Source of the DNA: Halorussus halophilus
GTDB taxonomy: Archaea > Halobacteriota > Halobacteria > Halobacteriales > Haladaptataceae
NCBI RefSeq assembly: GCF_008831545.1
Contig: NZ_CP044523.1
Location: forward strand, 2,046,001-2,110,000
Direction of reading: 5' to 3'
DNA: 64,000 nt
In this document: piece after piece, positions 15,612 through 23,776 of the stretch
Numbering within the stretch: position 1 is the first letter of the stretch
How the letters are laid out: each line of letters starts with the position of its first letter
Made by a program: the position numbers and the translations under genes
Notes under the pieces: model-generated
What the model saw: only the letters and a program-made list of their open reading frames with translations
Database searches by the model: none
What the model was told of the DNA's origin: nothing

Positions 15612-15684
15612 CGAGCGTGGCGGGGTTCGAACCCGCGATCAGAGGGTTAGGAACCTTCTGCCCTATCCACTAGGCCACACGCCC
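15612..15684 (-). tRNA. tRNA-Arg (anticodon CCT)
   Basis: Read on the minus strand, the 73 bases fold as a cloverleaf. Acceptor GGGCGTG (15684-15678) pairs with CACGCTC (15619-15613) with one G-T wobble. The D-arm is GCCTAGTGGATAGGGC. The anticodon loop TTCCTAA gives CCT, and the T-arm is GCGGGTTCGAACCCCGC. The anticodon stem GAAGG/CCCTC has one A-C mismatch. CCA is not encoded; the discriminator is G. It decodes AGG. The T-arm is duplicated 253 bp downstream of the tRNA 3' end. Confidence 0.88.
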
Positions 15685-15701
15685 CAAAGGAAAAGTACGA
15701 G

Positions 15702-16001
15702 TTATTCGCTGCTGGCGTCGCCGCTGGAACTACTGGTACTCGTCTCAGTTTCGGTCTGGGTCTCCGTACCGTAGTCGTCGTCGTCGTTGAGGTCGGTGCT
15801 GCTGGAGCCACCACTCTGCATCTCCTGCAGTTCGTCTTCGACTTCTTGGCGACCTTTCTTAAATTCGCCCATTGCCTCACCGGTCGAGCGTGCGAGTTTC
15901 GGGATCTTGTTCGCGCCGAACAGCAGGACGGCGATGAGGAGGATGACCATCATCTCCATCCCGCCGGGAACGGGTCCGAACAGTGGAATCGTCTGTACCA
16001 T
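15702..16001 (-). CDS. tatA: Sec-independent (twin-arginine) translocase subunit TatA
   Basis: 99 residues. A short periplasm-facing segment with PLFGPVPGGMEMMVIL leads into one membrane helix (VILLIAVLLFGANKIPKLAR) with the FG hinge, followed by an amphipathic helix (STGEAMGEFKKGRQEVEDEL) and a hydrophilic Ser/Thr/Glu-rich tail. This is the classic TatA/E layout. TatA oligomers form the conduit for folded proteins, and several Tat substrates are encoded in this window (3589, 19809, 48345, 49430). tatC is not adjacent. A strong TATA box gives a leaderless transcript. Confidence 0.92.
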   Translation of the reverse strand: MVQTIPLFGPVPGGMEMMVILLIAVLLFGANKIPKLARSTGEAMGEFKKGRQEVEDELQEMQSGGSSSTDLNDDDDYGTETQTETETSTSSSSGDASSE

Positions 16002-16025
16002 CTCTACTACTGAGTTGCTGTCTCG

Positions 16026-16033
16026 TATTTATA
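16026..16033 (-). promoter_or_regulatory. TATA box of tatA
   Basis: TATAAATA on the minus strand, centred 28 bases before the tatA ATG at 16001. Strong match and canonical distance for a leaderless mRNA. Confidence 0.65.
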
Positions 16034-16100
16034 GGCTTTTTGCTCGTTTCGCGGCCGAGTCGGAAGGGTCTTTGAACAGACGTGAATATGCCCGAAGGCA

Positions 16101-16580
16101 ATGATAGACGTAGGTGACGACGCCCCAGACTTCACTGCACCGCTCGCTGATGGCGAGATAGCACCGTTCACGCTCTCGGAGAACCTCGACGACGCGCCCC
16201 TCGTACTGGCGTTCTTCCCCGGCGCGTTTACGAGCGTCTGTACCGAGGAGTTGTGTACGTTCGAGTCCGAGATGGCCGCGTTCGAGGATGTGGGCGCGAC
16301 CATCTACGGCGTCAGCGTGGACACGCCGTTCGCACTCGACGAGTTCCGCGACCAGAACGACCTGAGCTTCGGTTTGGTCAGCGACACGAACAAGGAACTC
16401 GTCGAGGCCTACGACGTGGAGATGGACTTCGCGGACATGGGCTACTACGGCGTCGCCAAGCGCGCCGTCTTCGTCGTCGATAGCGACGGCGAGGTCACGT
16501 ACTCGTGGGTCAGCGACGACCCCGGCGTCGAACCGGACTATCAAGAAGTCGAAGGTGCTGCCGCAGAAGCCGCCGAGTAA
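16101..16580 (+). CDS. Peroxiredoxin (AhpC/TSA superfamily, BCP-like)
   Basis: 159 residues. The thioredoxin-fold core holds the peroxidatic motif FFPGAFTSVCTEELC (about residues 39-53). The second cysteine lies five residues after the first, the spacing of BCP-type atypical 2-Cys peroxiredoxins. The conserved SVDTPFALDEFRDQNDLSF segment follows. It reduces hydrogen peroxide and organic hydroperoxides in the cytosol using a thioredoxin-like donor. The N-terminus IDVGDDAPDFTAPLADG is standard. The C-terminus adds an acidic tail (VEGAAAEAAE). It is divergent from tatA, with 99 bp between. Confidence 0.9.
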   Translation: MIDVGDDAPDFTAPLADGEIAPFTLSENLDDAPLVLAFFPGAFTSVCTEELCTFESEMAAFEDVGATIYGVSVDTPFALDEFRDQNDLSFGLVSDTNKELVEAYDVEMDFADMGYYGVAKRAVFVVDSDGEVTYSWVSDDPGVEPDYQEVEGAAAEAAE

Positions 16581-16687
16581 CCGCTGGACTGCCCGCCGAG
16601 TAGTCGGCCCGACTGCCCGCGGACTCGTCTCCGACGAACTCTTCCCGTGGCCGAGGGCTTTTTCTTTTGGGACTCCTCGTAGGTGGT

Positions 16688-17503
16688 ATGAGCGAACAGA
16701 AAGAGACTGGCGACCGTCATCGGGAGTACAACCCCGAGGACGAACACTCGTTCCCCGACGAGCGATTGAACGAGATGCTGGAGTTCATGGCGAACGACGA
16801 CGAGATTCAGGCGTATCTCGACGCTCAGAACATCAACCCCGTGACGCGAAAGGGGTACAACGACCACGGCCGCAAACACATCGAAATCGTCCGCAACCGT
16901 GCCTTGGCGCTGTACGACCTCCTGAAAGCTGGCGGCGTGGAGTTCAACGGTGCGGCCCAGCAAGGACTGGACGAGGAAGACGAGGGCGTCATCGTCGCGT
17001 TGGCGGCGACCATCCACGACATCGGTCACGTCGTCCACCGTGACGACCACGCCTACTGGTCGATTCCGCTCGCGGCAGACCTGCTCGACCGCATACTGCC
17101 GAACTTCTACGACACTGGCGACGTGGTGCGCGTGAAGGGCGAGGTGCTGCACGCCATCCTCTGTCACCACACCGAGGAAGACCCGCTCACCACGGAAGCG
17201 GGCGTCGTCCGCGTCGCGGACGCCCTCGACATGGAGAAGGGTCGCTCGCGCATCCCCTACGAGAAGGGTGGCCGCGGCATCAACACCGTCTCCAGTCAGG
17301 CGATTCAGCGCGTCTCGCTGATGCAAGGCGACACCGTGCCCGTGCTGGTCGAAATCGAGATGCTGAACGCCGCGGGCGTCTATCAGGTGGACAACTTGCT
17401 GAAGGCCAAACTACAGGATTCGGGGCTCGAACAAGACATCCGAATCGTCGCGGTCAATATCAGGGACGACGCCGACCAACTGGTCGAGCGAGTCGAACTC
17501 TAA
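16688..17503 (+). CDS. HD-domain phosphohydrolase (archaeal HD superfamily)
   Basis: 271 residues from the ATG at 16688. The HD motif is split along the chain: NDHGRKHIEIVRNRAL provides the first His, TIHDIGHVVHRDDHAYWSI the His-Asp pair, and further His residues are in LHAILCHHTEEDP, with VRVADALDME closing the metal site. These metal-dependent phosphohydrolases act on nucleotides or phosphate esters, but the substrate is unknown. The C-terminal third is an alpha/beta extension (VLVEIEMLNAAGVYQVDNLL). It is convergent with the sensor kinase, overlapping by 4 bp at the 3' ends. Confidence 0.85.
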   Translation: MSEQKETGDRHREYNPEDEHSFPDERLNEMLEFMANDDEIQAYLDAQNINPVTRKGYNDHGRKHIEIVRNRALALYDLLKAGGVEFNGAAQQGLDEEDEGVIVALAATIHDIGHVVHRDDHAYWSIPLAADLLDRILPNFYDTGDVVRVKGEVLHAILCHHTEEDPLTTEAGVVRVADALDMEKGRSRIPYEKGGRGINTVSSQAIQRVSLMQGDTVPVLVEIEMLNAAGVYQVDNLLKAKLQDSGLEQDIRIVAVNIRDDADQLVERVEL

Positions 17504-18486
17504 GTTCGAACGTCAAACTTGGCTCCTTCTGCGCCGCTGTCTACCGATACCGTCCAGTCGTGAGCCTCCACGACTTGCTGGACGATAGCGAGTCCGAGCC
17601 CAGTTCCCTCCGAGGAGGTAGTGTATCCATGGTCGAACACCGTTTCGCGTTCGTCTTCCGGGATGCCGGGCCCGTCGTCGGCCACGAAGAACCCTGACTC
17701 GTTATCGAGTAAGCCGACAGTGACGGTCACGCCCGACCCGGCGTGGTCTATCGCGTTACGAAAGAGATTCTCGAACACGTGTCCGAGCAGGTCCGAGTCC
17801 GCTTCGAAGGTGAACGAGTCGGCGACGACGAGACTGGCGTCGTCAGTCTCGACGTGTTCCCACGCTCGTTCGGCTTGGTCGCGCAACTCGACCGGGCCAC
17901 AGTTCGTCGCGTCTTCGTCGCGGGCGAGGACGAGTGCGTCCGCGACGATGTCCTCCATGCGTTCGAGCGACCGAACGACCGCTTCACCGTGTTCGGATTC
18001 CATCATCCGTGCCCGGCCGAGCGCGACGTTCAGTGGATTTCGAAGGTCGTGGCTGAGAACGCTGGCGACGGTCTCCAGTCGGTCGTTCTGTTCGCGGACG
18101 GCTTGCTCTGAGAGCTTTCGCTCGGTGATATCGACGTGCGTGACCAGCAGATACGTCTCGTTGGCGTGGTCGAACTTCGTCGCTCGCATGGTGAACCACC
18201 GTTCTCGGTCGGGCGCGTGACACGGATACTCGACTGCCACAACCTGCTCGTCGTCGTCGAGGAGCGACCGAATGCGGTCGGCGACGACCGTCGCGTTGTC
18301 GTCCTCCGTCGCCTCACAGACCGAGAGATAGTTCTCCCCGACCGATTCTCCCGACCCGCCGTTGTTCGCTCCGAACTCCCGCCACGAGCGGTTCGTGTAG
18401 ACGATTCGACCGGTCGCGTCGAGTATCGCAACTTGGCTCGGGAACGCGTCGAATCCGGCACCTATCGCCGCGTCTGAAATAGACAC
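17500..18486 (-). CDS. PAS-domain sensor histidine kinase
   Basis: 328 residues, no membrane helix. An N-terminal PAS domain (about residues 10-130: QVAILDATGRIVYTNRSWREF, then VDITERKLSEQAV) is followed by the HisKA H-box (SVLSHDLRNPLNVALG; phospho-acceptor His). The HATPase domain has an N-box (FENLFRNAIDHA), G1 (VADDGPGIPEDE) and G2 (GTGLGLAIVQQV). It is a cytoplasmic kinase that probably senses a small molecule or redox state through PAS. No response regulator is next to it, which is common in haloarchaea, so the partner is unknown. Confidence 0.92.
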   Translation of the reverse strand: MSISDAAIGAGFDAFPSQVAILDATGRIVYTNRSWREFGANNGGSGESVGENYLSVCEATEDDNATVVADRIRSLLDDDEQVVAVEYPCHAPDRERWFTMRATKFDHANETYLLVTHVDITERKLSEQAVREQNDRLETVASVLSHDLRNPLNVALGRARMMESEHGEAVVRSLERMEDIVADALVLARDEDATNCGPVELRDQAERAWEHVETDDASLVVADSFTFEADSDLLGHVFENLFRNAIDHAGSGVTVTVGLLDNESGFFVADDGPGIPEDERETVFDHGYTTSSEGTGLGLAIVQQVVEAHDWTVSVDSGAEGAKFDVRT

Positions 18487-18553
18487 TATCCGTTGGATTC
18501 ACCGAGAGGACTTATACTAACGGGTCAGCCACGACCGGAGTCGTCGCGACCGG

Positions 18554-19672
18554 TTACGTCGTCTCTGCGGACACCCGTTCGTACACGTCGCCCAACCGCT
18601 CGACGGCGTGTTCGACGCTGAACTCCTCACGCCGGTCGAGACAGGTTTCCCGCAGCGTCTCGCACTCGCCGAGCGTCCGGCGAATCGCCGTTCGGAAGTC
18701 GTCTACGTCGCCGCTCTCGTAGTGATAGCCCGTCTCGCCGTCCGCGATGGTGTTTTCGAGCGCGCCCGCGTTCGCGCCGACGACCGGCGTGCCACAGGCG
18801 TTCGCTTCCAGCGCGACCAGCCCCTGCGTCTCGACGGGACTCGGGAACGCGAACACGTCGAGCGCGGAGTAGAACGCTGGCATCTCCTCGCGGTCCAGAA
18901 AGCCGAGGAATCGCGCGTCTGCACCGCGGTCGGTGGCCCGCCGCTCTAACTCTCTGCGGGCCGGTCCGTCGCCGCCGAAGACGACGGTAACGTCCATCTC
19001 TGCGGCCGCATCGATCAGTTCGAAGAGTCGCTTCTCGTAGCCGTGGCGGCCGGTGTAGCCGACGAGGGGTCGGTCGCCACGGAGGTCGTGGCGGTCGAGG
19101 AAGTCGTCGGTCTCGACTGGGCGGAACCGTTCGGTGTCGATGCCGTTGGGGACGACTTCGACCGGCGTGTCTACGCCGACCTCCTCGCGGATGTGGTCGC
19201 GAGTCGCCTCGCTCGGCGCGAGGACGGCGTCGGCGCGCCCGAAGAACCAGCGCTCGTACGCTTCGCTGACCTTGCTGACGACCGACGCGACCGAATCGGT
19301 CGGCGACACGTAGTCGGCGTACTCGCTGGTCGGCGTGTGGTAGGAGGCCACGAACGGGATGTCGCGGTCGCGCGCGAGTCGAAGGCCACCGAGACCGATG
19401 GAGAACGGGGTGTGTGCGTGGACGAGTTCCGCGTTTCGGACCGCCTTTGGGATTCGGGGCGTTCCGAGGCGGTAGCCGTCGTAGAACGGAAACGGAAGAC
19501 TTCGGATGGGGTGTTCGCCCGACTCTGGGCGGTGGCCGTCGGAACTCGGGTAGACGACGTCCATCTTACTCCCCGACCGCTCCCACCACTCTCGCCACGA
19601 TTTGATGGTGTAGGTGACACCGTTGACCGTCGGCAGGTAGGTGTCCGTGAACGCGGCGACCCGATAACTCAT
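18554..19672 (-). CDS. Glycosyltransferase family 4 (GT-B fold)
   Basis: 372 residues from the ATG at 19672 (MSYRVAAFTDTYLPTVNGV). The N-terminal half has the acceptor-side motif TDTYLPTVNGVTYTIKSW and the loop VHAHTPFSIGLGGL. The C-terminal half has VGYTGRHGYEKRLFELI and the donor-binding ALDVFAFPSPVETQGLVALE motif with the catalytic Glu. It resembles GT4 enzymes that transfer mannose or glucose to lipids (alpha-mannosyltransferase-like). It is probably a cytoplasmic membrane-associated enzyme of glycolipid or cell-surface glycan synthesis. A second GT4 gene lies at 21680-22705, with a secreted beta-helix protein between. Confidence 0.9.
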   Translation of the reverse strand: MSYRVAAFTDTYLPTVNGVTYTIKSWREWWERSGSKMDVVYPSSDGHRPESGEHPIRSLPFPFYDGYRLGTPRIPKAVRNAELVHAHTPFSIGLGGLRLARDRDIPFVASYHTPTSEYADYVSPTDSVASVVSKVSEAYERWFFGRADAVLAPSEATRDHIREEVGVDTPVEVVPNGIDTERFRPVETDDFLDRHDLRGDRPLVGYTGRHGYEKRLFELIDAAAEMDVTVVFGGDGPARRELERRATDRGADARFLGFLDREEMPAFYSALDVFAFPSPVETQGLVALEANACGTPVVGANAGALENTIADGETGYHYESGDVDDFRTAIRRTLGECETLRETCLDRREEFSVEHAVERLGDVYERVSAETT

Positions 19673-19696
19673 CGTCCCGACCTTTGCACAGTGGAT

Positions 19697-19704
19697 GTTA
19701 AGGG
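19697..19704 (-). promoter_or_regulatory. TATA-like box of the GT4 gene
   Basis: CCCTTAAC on the minus strand, 25-32 bases before the ATG at 19672. This supports that start over an in-frame ATG 72 bases upstream. Confidence 0.5.
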
Positions 19705-19808
19705 TTTGTGTCTTCGTCTTGTCGCCAGTAGAACGGGCGACCAAAGAATAATTCTATAGTATTACAGCCAAAAGTAATTTTTATCCATAATTAAATATAT
19801 TAGTTGAG

Positions 19809-21644
19809 ATGACGAAAGAAGAGGACAATTCAGGAGACACGGACGAAACGGTCTCTCGCCGAGACGTGATGGCACTGACGGGTCTGGCTGGACTCGGTTT
19901 CGGGTTGGCAGGACCGAGTACTGGAACCGCGAGTGCGTCTGACGGATCACTCCACATCGACGGCTCGAACGCGATGGCCGCGAGTCTCGACGCGGGCGGC
20001 TACGACATCGTCAATACCGACGACATCTACCTCGGCGACGACATCCACGCCGAGAACAAGTACGCCTCGTTCATCACCAACGGAAGTGGCGACGGCAAGG
20101 TCCAGTTCTGGGACGAGAAGAACCAAGACTACCTCGTTCGCGGCCACGAGGGTGGTCCCGTCCAAGTTGGCACGGACACCTCCATCGAAGGTGGTCTTTC
20201 CGTGGACGGGTGGAACGTCGTGGACGTGAGCGCGGACCTCGGAGTTTCGCCCGGTTCCGGCACCGACGTGGCCGCCGAAATCGACTCGTTCGTCGGCAAC
20301 GACTCCTCGGCGAACTACCTGTTCACGTTCCCGAACGGCACCTACACGTGGAATACGACGCTGAACAAGACCGACTTCGAAGCGCTCGGATTCGTCGGGA
20401 AACCGCACGCCACGCTGAACGTGACCGACCCCGACATGAATCTGCTCTTCCAACTCGGCGGCGAGTACACGCCGCCCGAACGGTTGGTCGTCAAGAACTT
20501 CACCGTGGACATCACTGACGACGGCGACACCACCATCGACGCCGGGACCATCGAGTCGGTCATCGGCGAGTACACACTCGTCGAGAACGTCACTGTCTCG
20601 GGGTCGCGTTCGAAGTACCAAGACCGGAACGGCGACGGGAGCGTGGACCACGACACGAACCAGCGGTTCTCGTTCAAGGTCCAGATGGCCAACGAGACGG
20701 GCGTCTGTTTCATGCGGAACGTCAAACAGCCGGATGGCGGCACCAAATGGAGTTCGAAAGACGAAGTCGGCCACGCGATTCCCTTCAGTTCCGACCCGAA
20801 ACACCACGGCACGAAAATCTACGACCAGTGTTACGTGGAGGGCTTCATCGACAACGGCTTCTACGTGATGAACTCGCCGGGTCGCAACGTCCTGCACGGT
20901 TGCACCGCGAAGAACAACGGCGGCGCGAACGTCAGATTGGGCGTCAACGACGTCTGTCACGATTCCGAAATCGTCATCGACAACGCCAACTCCGTCGGCT
21001 ACGGCAGTACCGGGCTCTGGCTTGCCGGGTCGTCCGACGACTACGAGGGGTTCCAGCCGTTCGCGGAGAACGTCCGCATCGACGGACAGGAAGCCCAAAA
21101 CGACCTGCTACGAATTAACTCCGACGCCAACGGTGCCGCCGCGAAGAGCATCGACATCTACGTCGGACCGAACTCCTTCACGGAGGACGGCCACGCCATC
21201 GAGGTGACCGAGGGGTCGAGTACGCCAGACAGACCGGTGGTCCTCGAAGACGTCACGATTCGTGACGACGCTGGCGATGAAGCACCCCGATTCTCCGTCG
21301 AAATCAACCGCGACGAGACGACGATTCGAGACTTGGACCTCATTTGCTCGTACGACGGCTCTGGCTACCGCGAAGGCGTCGCCATCGACGCCTCGCACGT
21401 GACGATGGAGAGCAGTCGAATCCGCGTCTCGTGTGGCACCCACATCGTCGAACTCCGACAGTCGGACAACACGTTCGTCAACACGCGCTTCGAAGGCACG
21501 TCTGACAAGACTGCACGGTTCAGCACGAACAACTACGACAGCGCGGAGAACGGCCTGTACATGACTGGCTGTCGGTTCGTCAACGCGGAACTGTGGGGAC
21601 TTAGTAACTCGGACATCACGACCAGCGGGAACTTCGGCGTCTGA
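19809..21644 (+). CDS. Tat-exported right-handed beta-helix protein
   Basis: 611 residues. The twin-arginine motif SRRDVMALTGLAG (Arg17-Arg18) and the hydrophobic run to about residue 45 (GPSTGTASASDG) indicate Tat export. The mature protein is acidic and contains repeated short strands typical of pectate-lyase-like parallel beta helices (NVLHGCTAKNNGGANVRLGV; SYDGSGYREGVAIDASHVTM). Such proteins bind or cleave polysaccharides or act as surface proteins. No lyase or hydrolase catalytic triad can be assigned. It is flanked on both sides by minus-strand glycosyltransferase genes. The 5' region is strikingly AT-rich (TTAATTAAATATATTAG-like, 19770-19805). Confidence 0.82.
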   Translation: MTKEEDNSGDTDETVSRRDVMALTGLAGLGFGLAGPSTGTASASDGSLHIDGSNAMAASLDAGGYDIVNTDDIYLGDDIHAENKYASFITNGSGDGKVQFWDEKNQDYLVRGHEGGPVQVGTDTSIEGGLSVDGWNVVDVSADLGVSPGSGTDVAAEIDSFVGNDSSANYLFTFPNGTYTWNTTLNKTDFEALGFVGKPHATLNVTDPDMNLLFQLGGEYTPPERLVVKNFTVDITDDGDTTIDAGTIESVIGEYTLVENVTVSGSRSKYQDRNGDGSVDHDTNQRFSFKVQMANETGVCFMRNVKQPDGGTKWSSKDEVGHAIPFSSDPKHHGTKIYDQCYVEGFIDNGFYVMNSPGRNVLHGCTAKNNGGANVRLGVNDVCHDSEIVIDNANSVGYGSTGLWLAGSSDDYEGFQPFAENVRIDGQEAQNDLLRINSDANGAAAKSIDIYVGPNSFTEDGHAIEVTEGSSTPDRPVVLEDVTIRDDAGDEAPRFSVEINRDETTIRDLDLICSYDGSGYREGVAIDASHVTMESSRIRVSCGTHIVELRQSDNTFVNTRFEGTSDKTARFSTNNYDSAENGLYMTGCRFVNAELWGLSNSDITTSGNFGV

Positions 21645-21679
21645 GGGAGATGCTCGCAGGAGGAGTTCAGACAGTAGAT

Positions 21680-22705
21680 TCAGACGAGTTCCCGATACGT
21701 CGCCGCGAGTCGTTCGCCGACCGCGTCCAGACTGTGTTCGGCGGCGGTCTCCTCGGCGTTTTTCCCCAATCGCTCCCGCAACCCGGGGTCGCGTTCGAGC
21801 AACTCCAGCGCCCGCCCGAACTCCGCGAAACTATCGCACTTGAGACAGTCCTCGCCGTGCGTGAAGAACTCCTCGAAGACAGGGATGTCGCGCAGGACGA
21901 CAGCCTTTCCGGTGGCCATCGCTTCCAGCACCGCGATGCCCTGATTCTCGTTCTTCGTCGGGAAGCAGAACACGTCGCCCGCCGCGAACGCGCCGCGCTT
22001 GTCGTCTATCCACCCCGTGAACGTGACGTTCTCGGGTGGGTTCTGGGTCCACTTGCGCACGGTCGAACTCGCCTGCGGTCCCTCGTCGTAGGGACCGAAC
22101 CACGCGAAGTCGTAGCTCGTTGCCTTCGCCAACTCACAGAACGTCGTCAGTCCCTTGCGCTCGAAGACGTTACCCATGGCGAAGACGACCATCCCTTCCA
22201 AGTCGTACTTCTCGCGGTACTCTTCGCGGAGCGTTTCGAACCCCGACAAGGAGTCGGCGTCTACGCCGTTCGTCATCGGCCGAATCGGCGCGTCTACGGG
22301 ATACGACTGGAGAATCGACTTCGTGTACTCGCTCGGACAGAGCACGAGGTCCGCCTGCGAGTAGAACCACTTCAGATAGCGACCGAGCGGTTTCGCGAGC
22401 AGGTTCGACCCCCGAAAGCTCTCGGCGAAGTCCTCGCGGGTTACGTGCGAGTGGAGGACGAGCGGAATGTCGTTGCGCTTGGCGTGGCGCGCGACGGCGA
22501 TCGAACCGGGACCGATGAGGTTGCAGTGGGCCACGTCGTACTCTCGGAACGGTGACCCAGAGAGCGCGGTGGCGGCGCTCGTCCACGGCGTCGTGACGAC
22601 TTCCACGTCGGTCGATTCGAGTGCCTTCCGCTGGTGGTCGGCGGCGGTGCCGATGCCGCTCCGGTCGAGTTGCGACTCCAGTTCGAGATAGTTGAGCGCG
22701 CGCAC
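21680..22705 (-). CDS. Glycosyltransferase family 4
   Basis: 341 residues. It starts MRALNYLELESQLDRSGIGT; the loop DVAHCNLIGPGSIAVARHAK belongs to the N-terminal acceptor domain. The donor domain shows VVFAMGNVFERKGLTTF and VFCFPTKNENQGIAVLEAMA, the E(x7)E-like region of GT4 enzymes. The TGKAVVLRDIPVFEEFF segment, with the effector of the donor site, is typical of haloarchaeal GT4 lipid or exopolysaccharide transferases. It is convergent with the beta-helix gene (35 bp between), and together with the GT at 18554 forms a small glycan locus. Confidence 0.9.
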   Translation of the reverse strand: MRALNYLELESQLDRSGIGTAADHQRKALESTDVEVVTTPWTSAATALSGSPFREYDVAHCNLIGPGSIAVARHAKRNDIPLVLHSHVTREDFAESFRGSNLLAKPLGRYLKWFYSQADLVLCPSEYTKSILQSYPVDAPIRPMTNGVDADSLSGFETLREEYREKYDLEGMVVFAMGNVFERKGLTTFCELAKATSYDFAWFGPYDEGPQASSTVRKWTQNPPENVTFTGWIDDKRGAFAAGDVFCFPTKNENQGIAVLEAMATGKAVVLRDIPVFEEFFTHGEDCLKCDSFAEFGRALELLERDPGLRERLGKNAEETAAEHSLDAVGERLAATYRELV

Positions 22706-22922
22706 TGTTCGCTCGGAGACGCGCGCGGAGGAAAACTGTACCGAAACGCGGGAACTGTTCCGAGAGCGTCGTTTCCGACGCGTTCACCACTACTCACCCC
22801 CGTAGATGACCGAAACCAAAAGTTATTTTACCTATTCGTGGTATTGCCCCCAATGGGGCTACACAGGATTCCTTCTATCCTTATCCTGTCTCGCCCCGGA
22901 AACCCCCACCCCCCATTCCCAC

Positions 22923-23201
22923 ATGACGATAGCCGAAGAACGCATCGAGCGCCTCGCATCGCTCGCGCGTGACGCCGCCGCTGATTGTAACGACGACCGC
23001 GCCCGAGAGTACGTCCGCCTCGCACGCCGACTCGCCGAGCGCAATCGCGTCTCCCTCCCGCGAGAGTTCAAACGATTTACGTGTGATAGCTGTGACCGGT
23101 ATCTGCGCCCCGGCAAGAATGCGCGTGTTCGGCTACAAGACGGACACGTCGTGATTACGTGTGACTGTGGCTCGCAGGCGCGGTATCCATACGAGTCGTA
23201 G
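22923..23201 (+). CDS. rnp4: Ribonuclease P protein component 4 (Rpp21/Rpr2 homologue)
   Basis: 92 residues from the ATG at 22923. The N-terminal helices (RIERLASLARDAA, YVRLARRLAERNR) and the zinc site made by CDSCDRYLRPGKNARVRL and CDCGSQARYP are the Rpr2/Rnp4 signature. The protein binds the RNase P RNA with Rpp29 and aids 5' maturation of pre-tRNAs. An in-frame extension to an earlier ATG at 22806 is rejected because the added residues are hydrophobic and atypical. A tRNA-Arg gene lies 95 bp further on, on the opposite strand. Confidence 0.93.
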   Translation: MTIAEERIERLASLARDAAADCNDDRAREYVRLARRLAERNRVSLPREFKRFTCDSCDRYLRPGKNARVRLQDGHVVITCDCGSQARYPYES

Positions 23202-23295
23202 CTTTGGACAGTGAGCGACAGTTACTGTTCGTCGCCGTGATTCGGCATTCGAGACGTACTCACGTCCATTGGAATCGTACTGTTCGAAGAACGAG

Positions 23296-23370
23296 TGGGC
23301 GCTACAGGATTTGAACCCGTGACAGCTTGGTCCGAAGCCAAGTACTCTGTCCAGACTGAGCTAAGCGCCC
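23296..23370 (-). tRNA. tRNA-Arg (anticodon TCG)
   Basis: On the minus strand, acceptor GGGCGCT (23370-23364) pairs with AGCGCCC. The D-arm is AGCTCAGTCTGGACAGAGT. The anticodon arm CTTGG-CTTCGGA-CCAAG gives anticodon TCG. The T-arm is CACGGGTTCAAATCCTGTA. The discriminator is A; no encoded CCA. It reads CGA and probably CGG. Confidence 0.92.
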
Positions 23371-23443
23371 GCACTCTTGCGTAATCCGGCGCGCAATTTA
23401 AACACAGTGGTTTCACTCCGGGCGTGCCCCGTCGTGACAAAAC

Positions 23444-23632
23444 TCACTCGGCGAGAACAGAGTCCCACTCGATGCGGTCGATGGTACAACCGCCGCAGTC
23501 GGGACAGGTCTGGCGGTCGAGGACGAACCGCGACTCACAGTTTACGCACTCGTACGTCTCCTCCGATTGGGTGTCACGGACCACGCTCGAAAGTTTGTCT
23601 GCGAGACTCACCTGAATCACTATTCGTTCCAA
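23444..23632 (-). CDS. Small zinc-ribbon protein
   Basis: 62 residues. Two CxxC pairs (YECVNCESRF and QTCPDCGGCT) separated by about 12 residues form a probable zinc ribbon. The N-terminal 25 residues are a short helix (LADKLSSVVRDTQSEE). Small zinc fingers of this type are abundant in haloarchaea and mostly uncharacterised. The true start may be the ATG at 23632 or a GTG a few codons in (VSLADKL). It stands alone between tRNA-Arg(TCG) and the GGGP-synthase-like gene. Confidence 0.7.
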   Translation of the reverse strand: MERIVIQVSLADKLSSVVRDTQSEETYECVNCESRFVLDRQTCPDCGGCTIDRIEWDSVLAE

Positions 23633-23776
23633 CGTGACCTATCCAGTTTACTATAGCTCGGCTAAACATCGTTTTGATTCGTTTCACCGAGAGCCACTTC
23701 ACTGTCCTATCGCAGACGCTCGCTGCCCCACTGTTTCACACCCGCTAAAACAGTAATTACGGTGAGAATAACGACG

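Noticed and set aside
19947-21098. 383-codon antisense frame within the beta-helix gene
   Set aside because: Shadow of the beta-helix gene; no promoter or recognisable domain.
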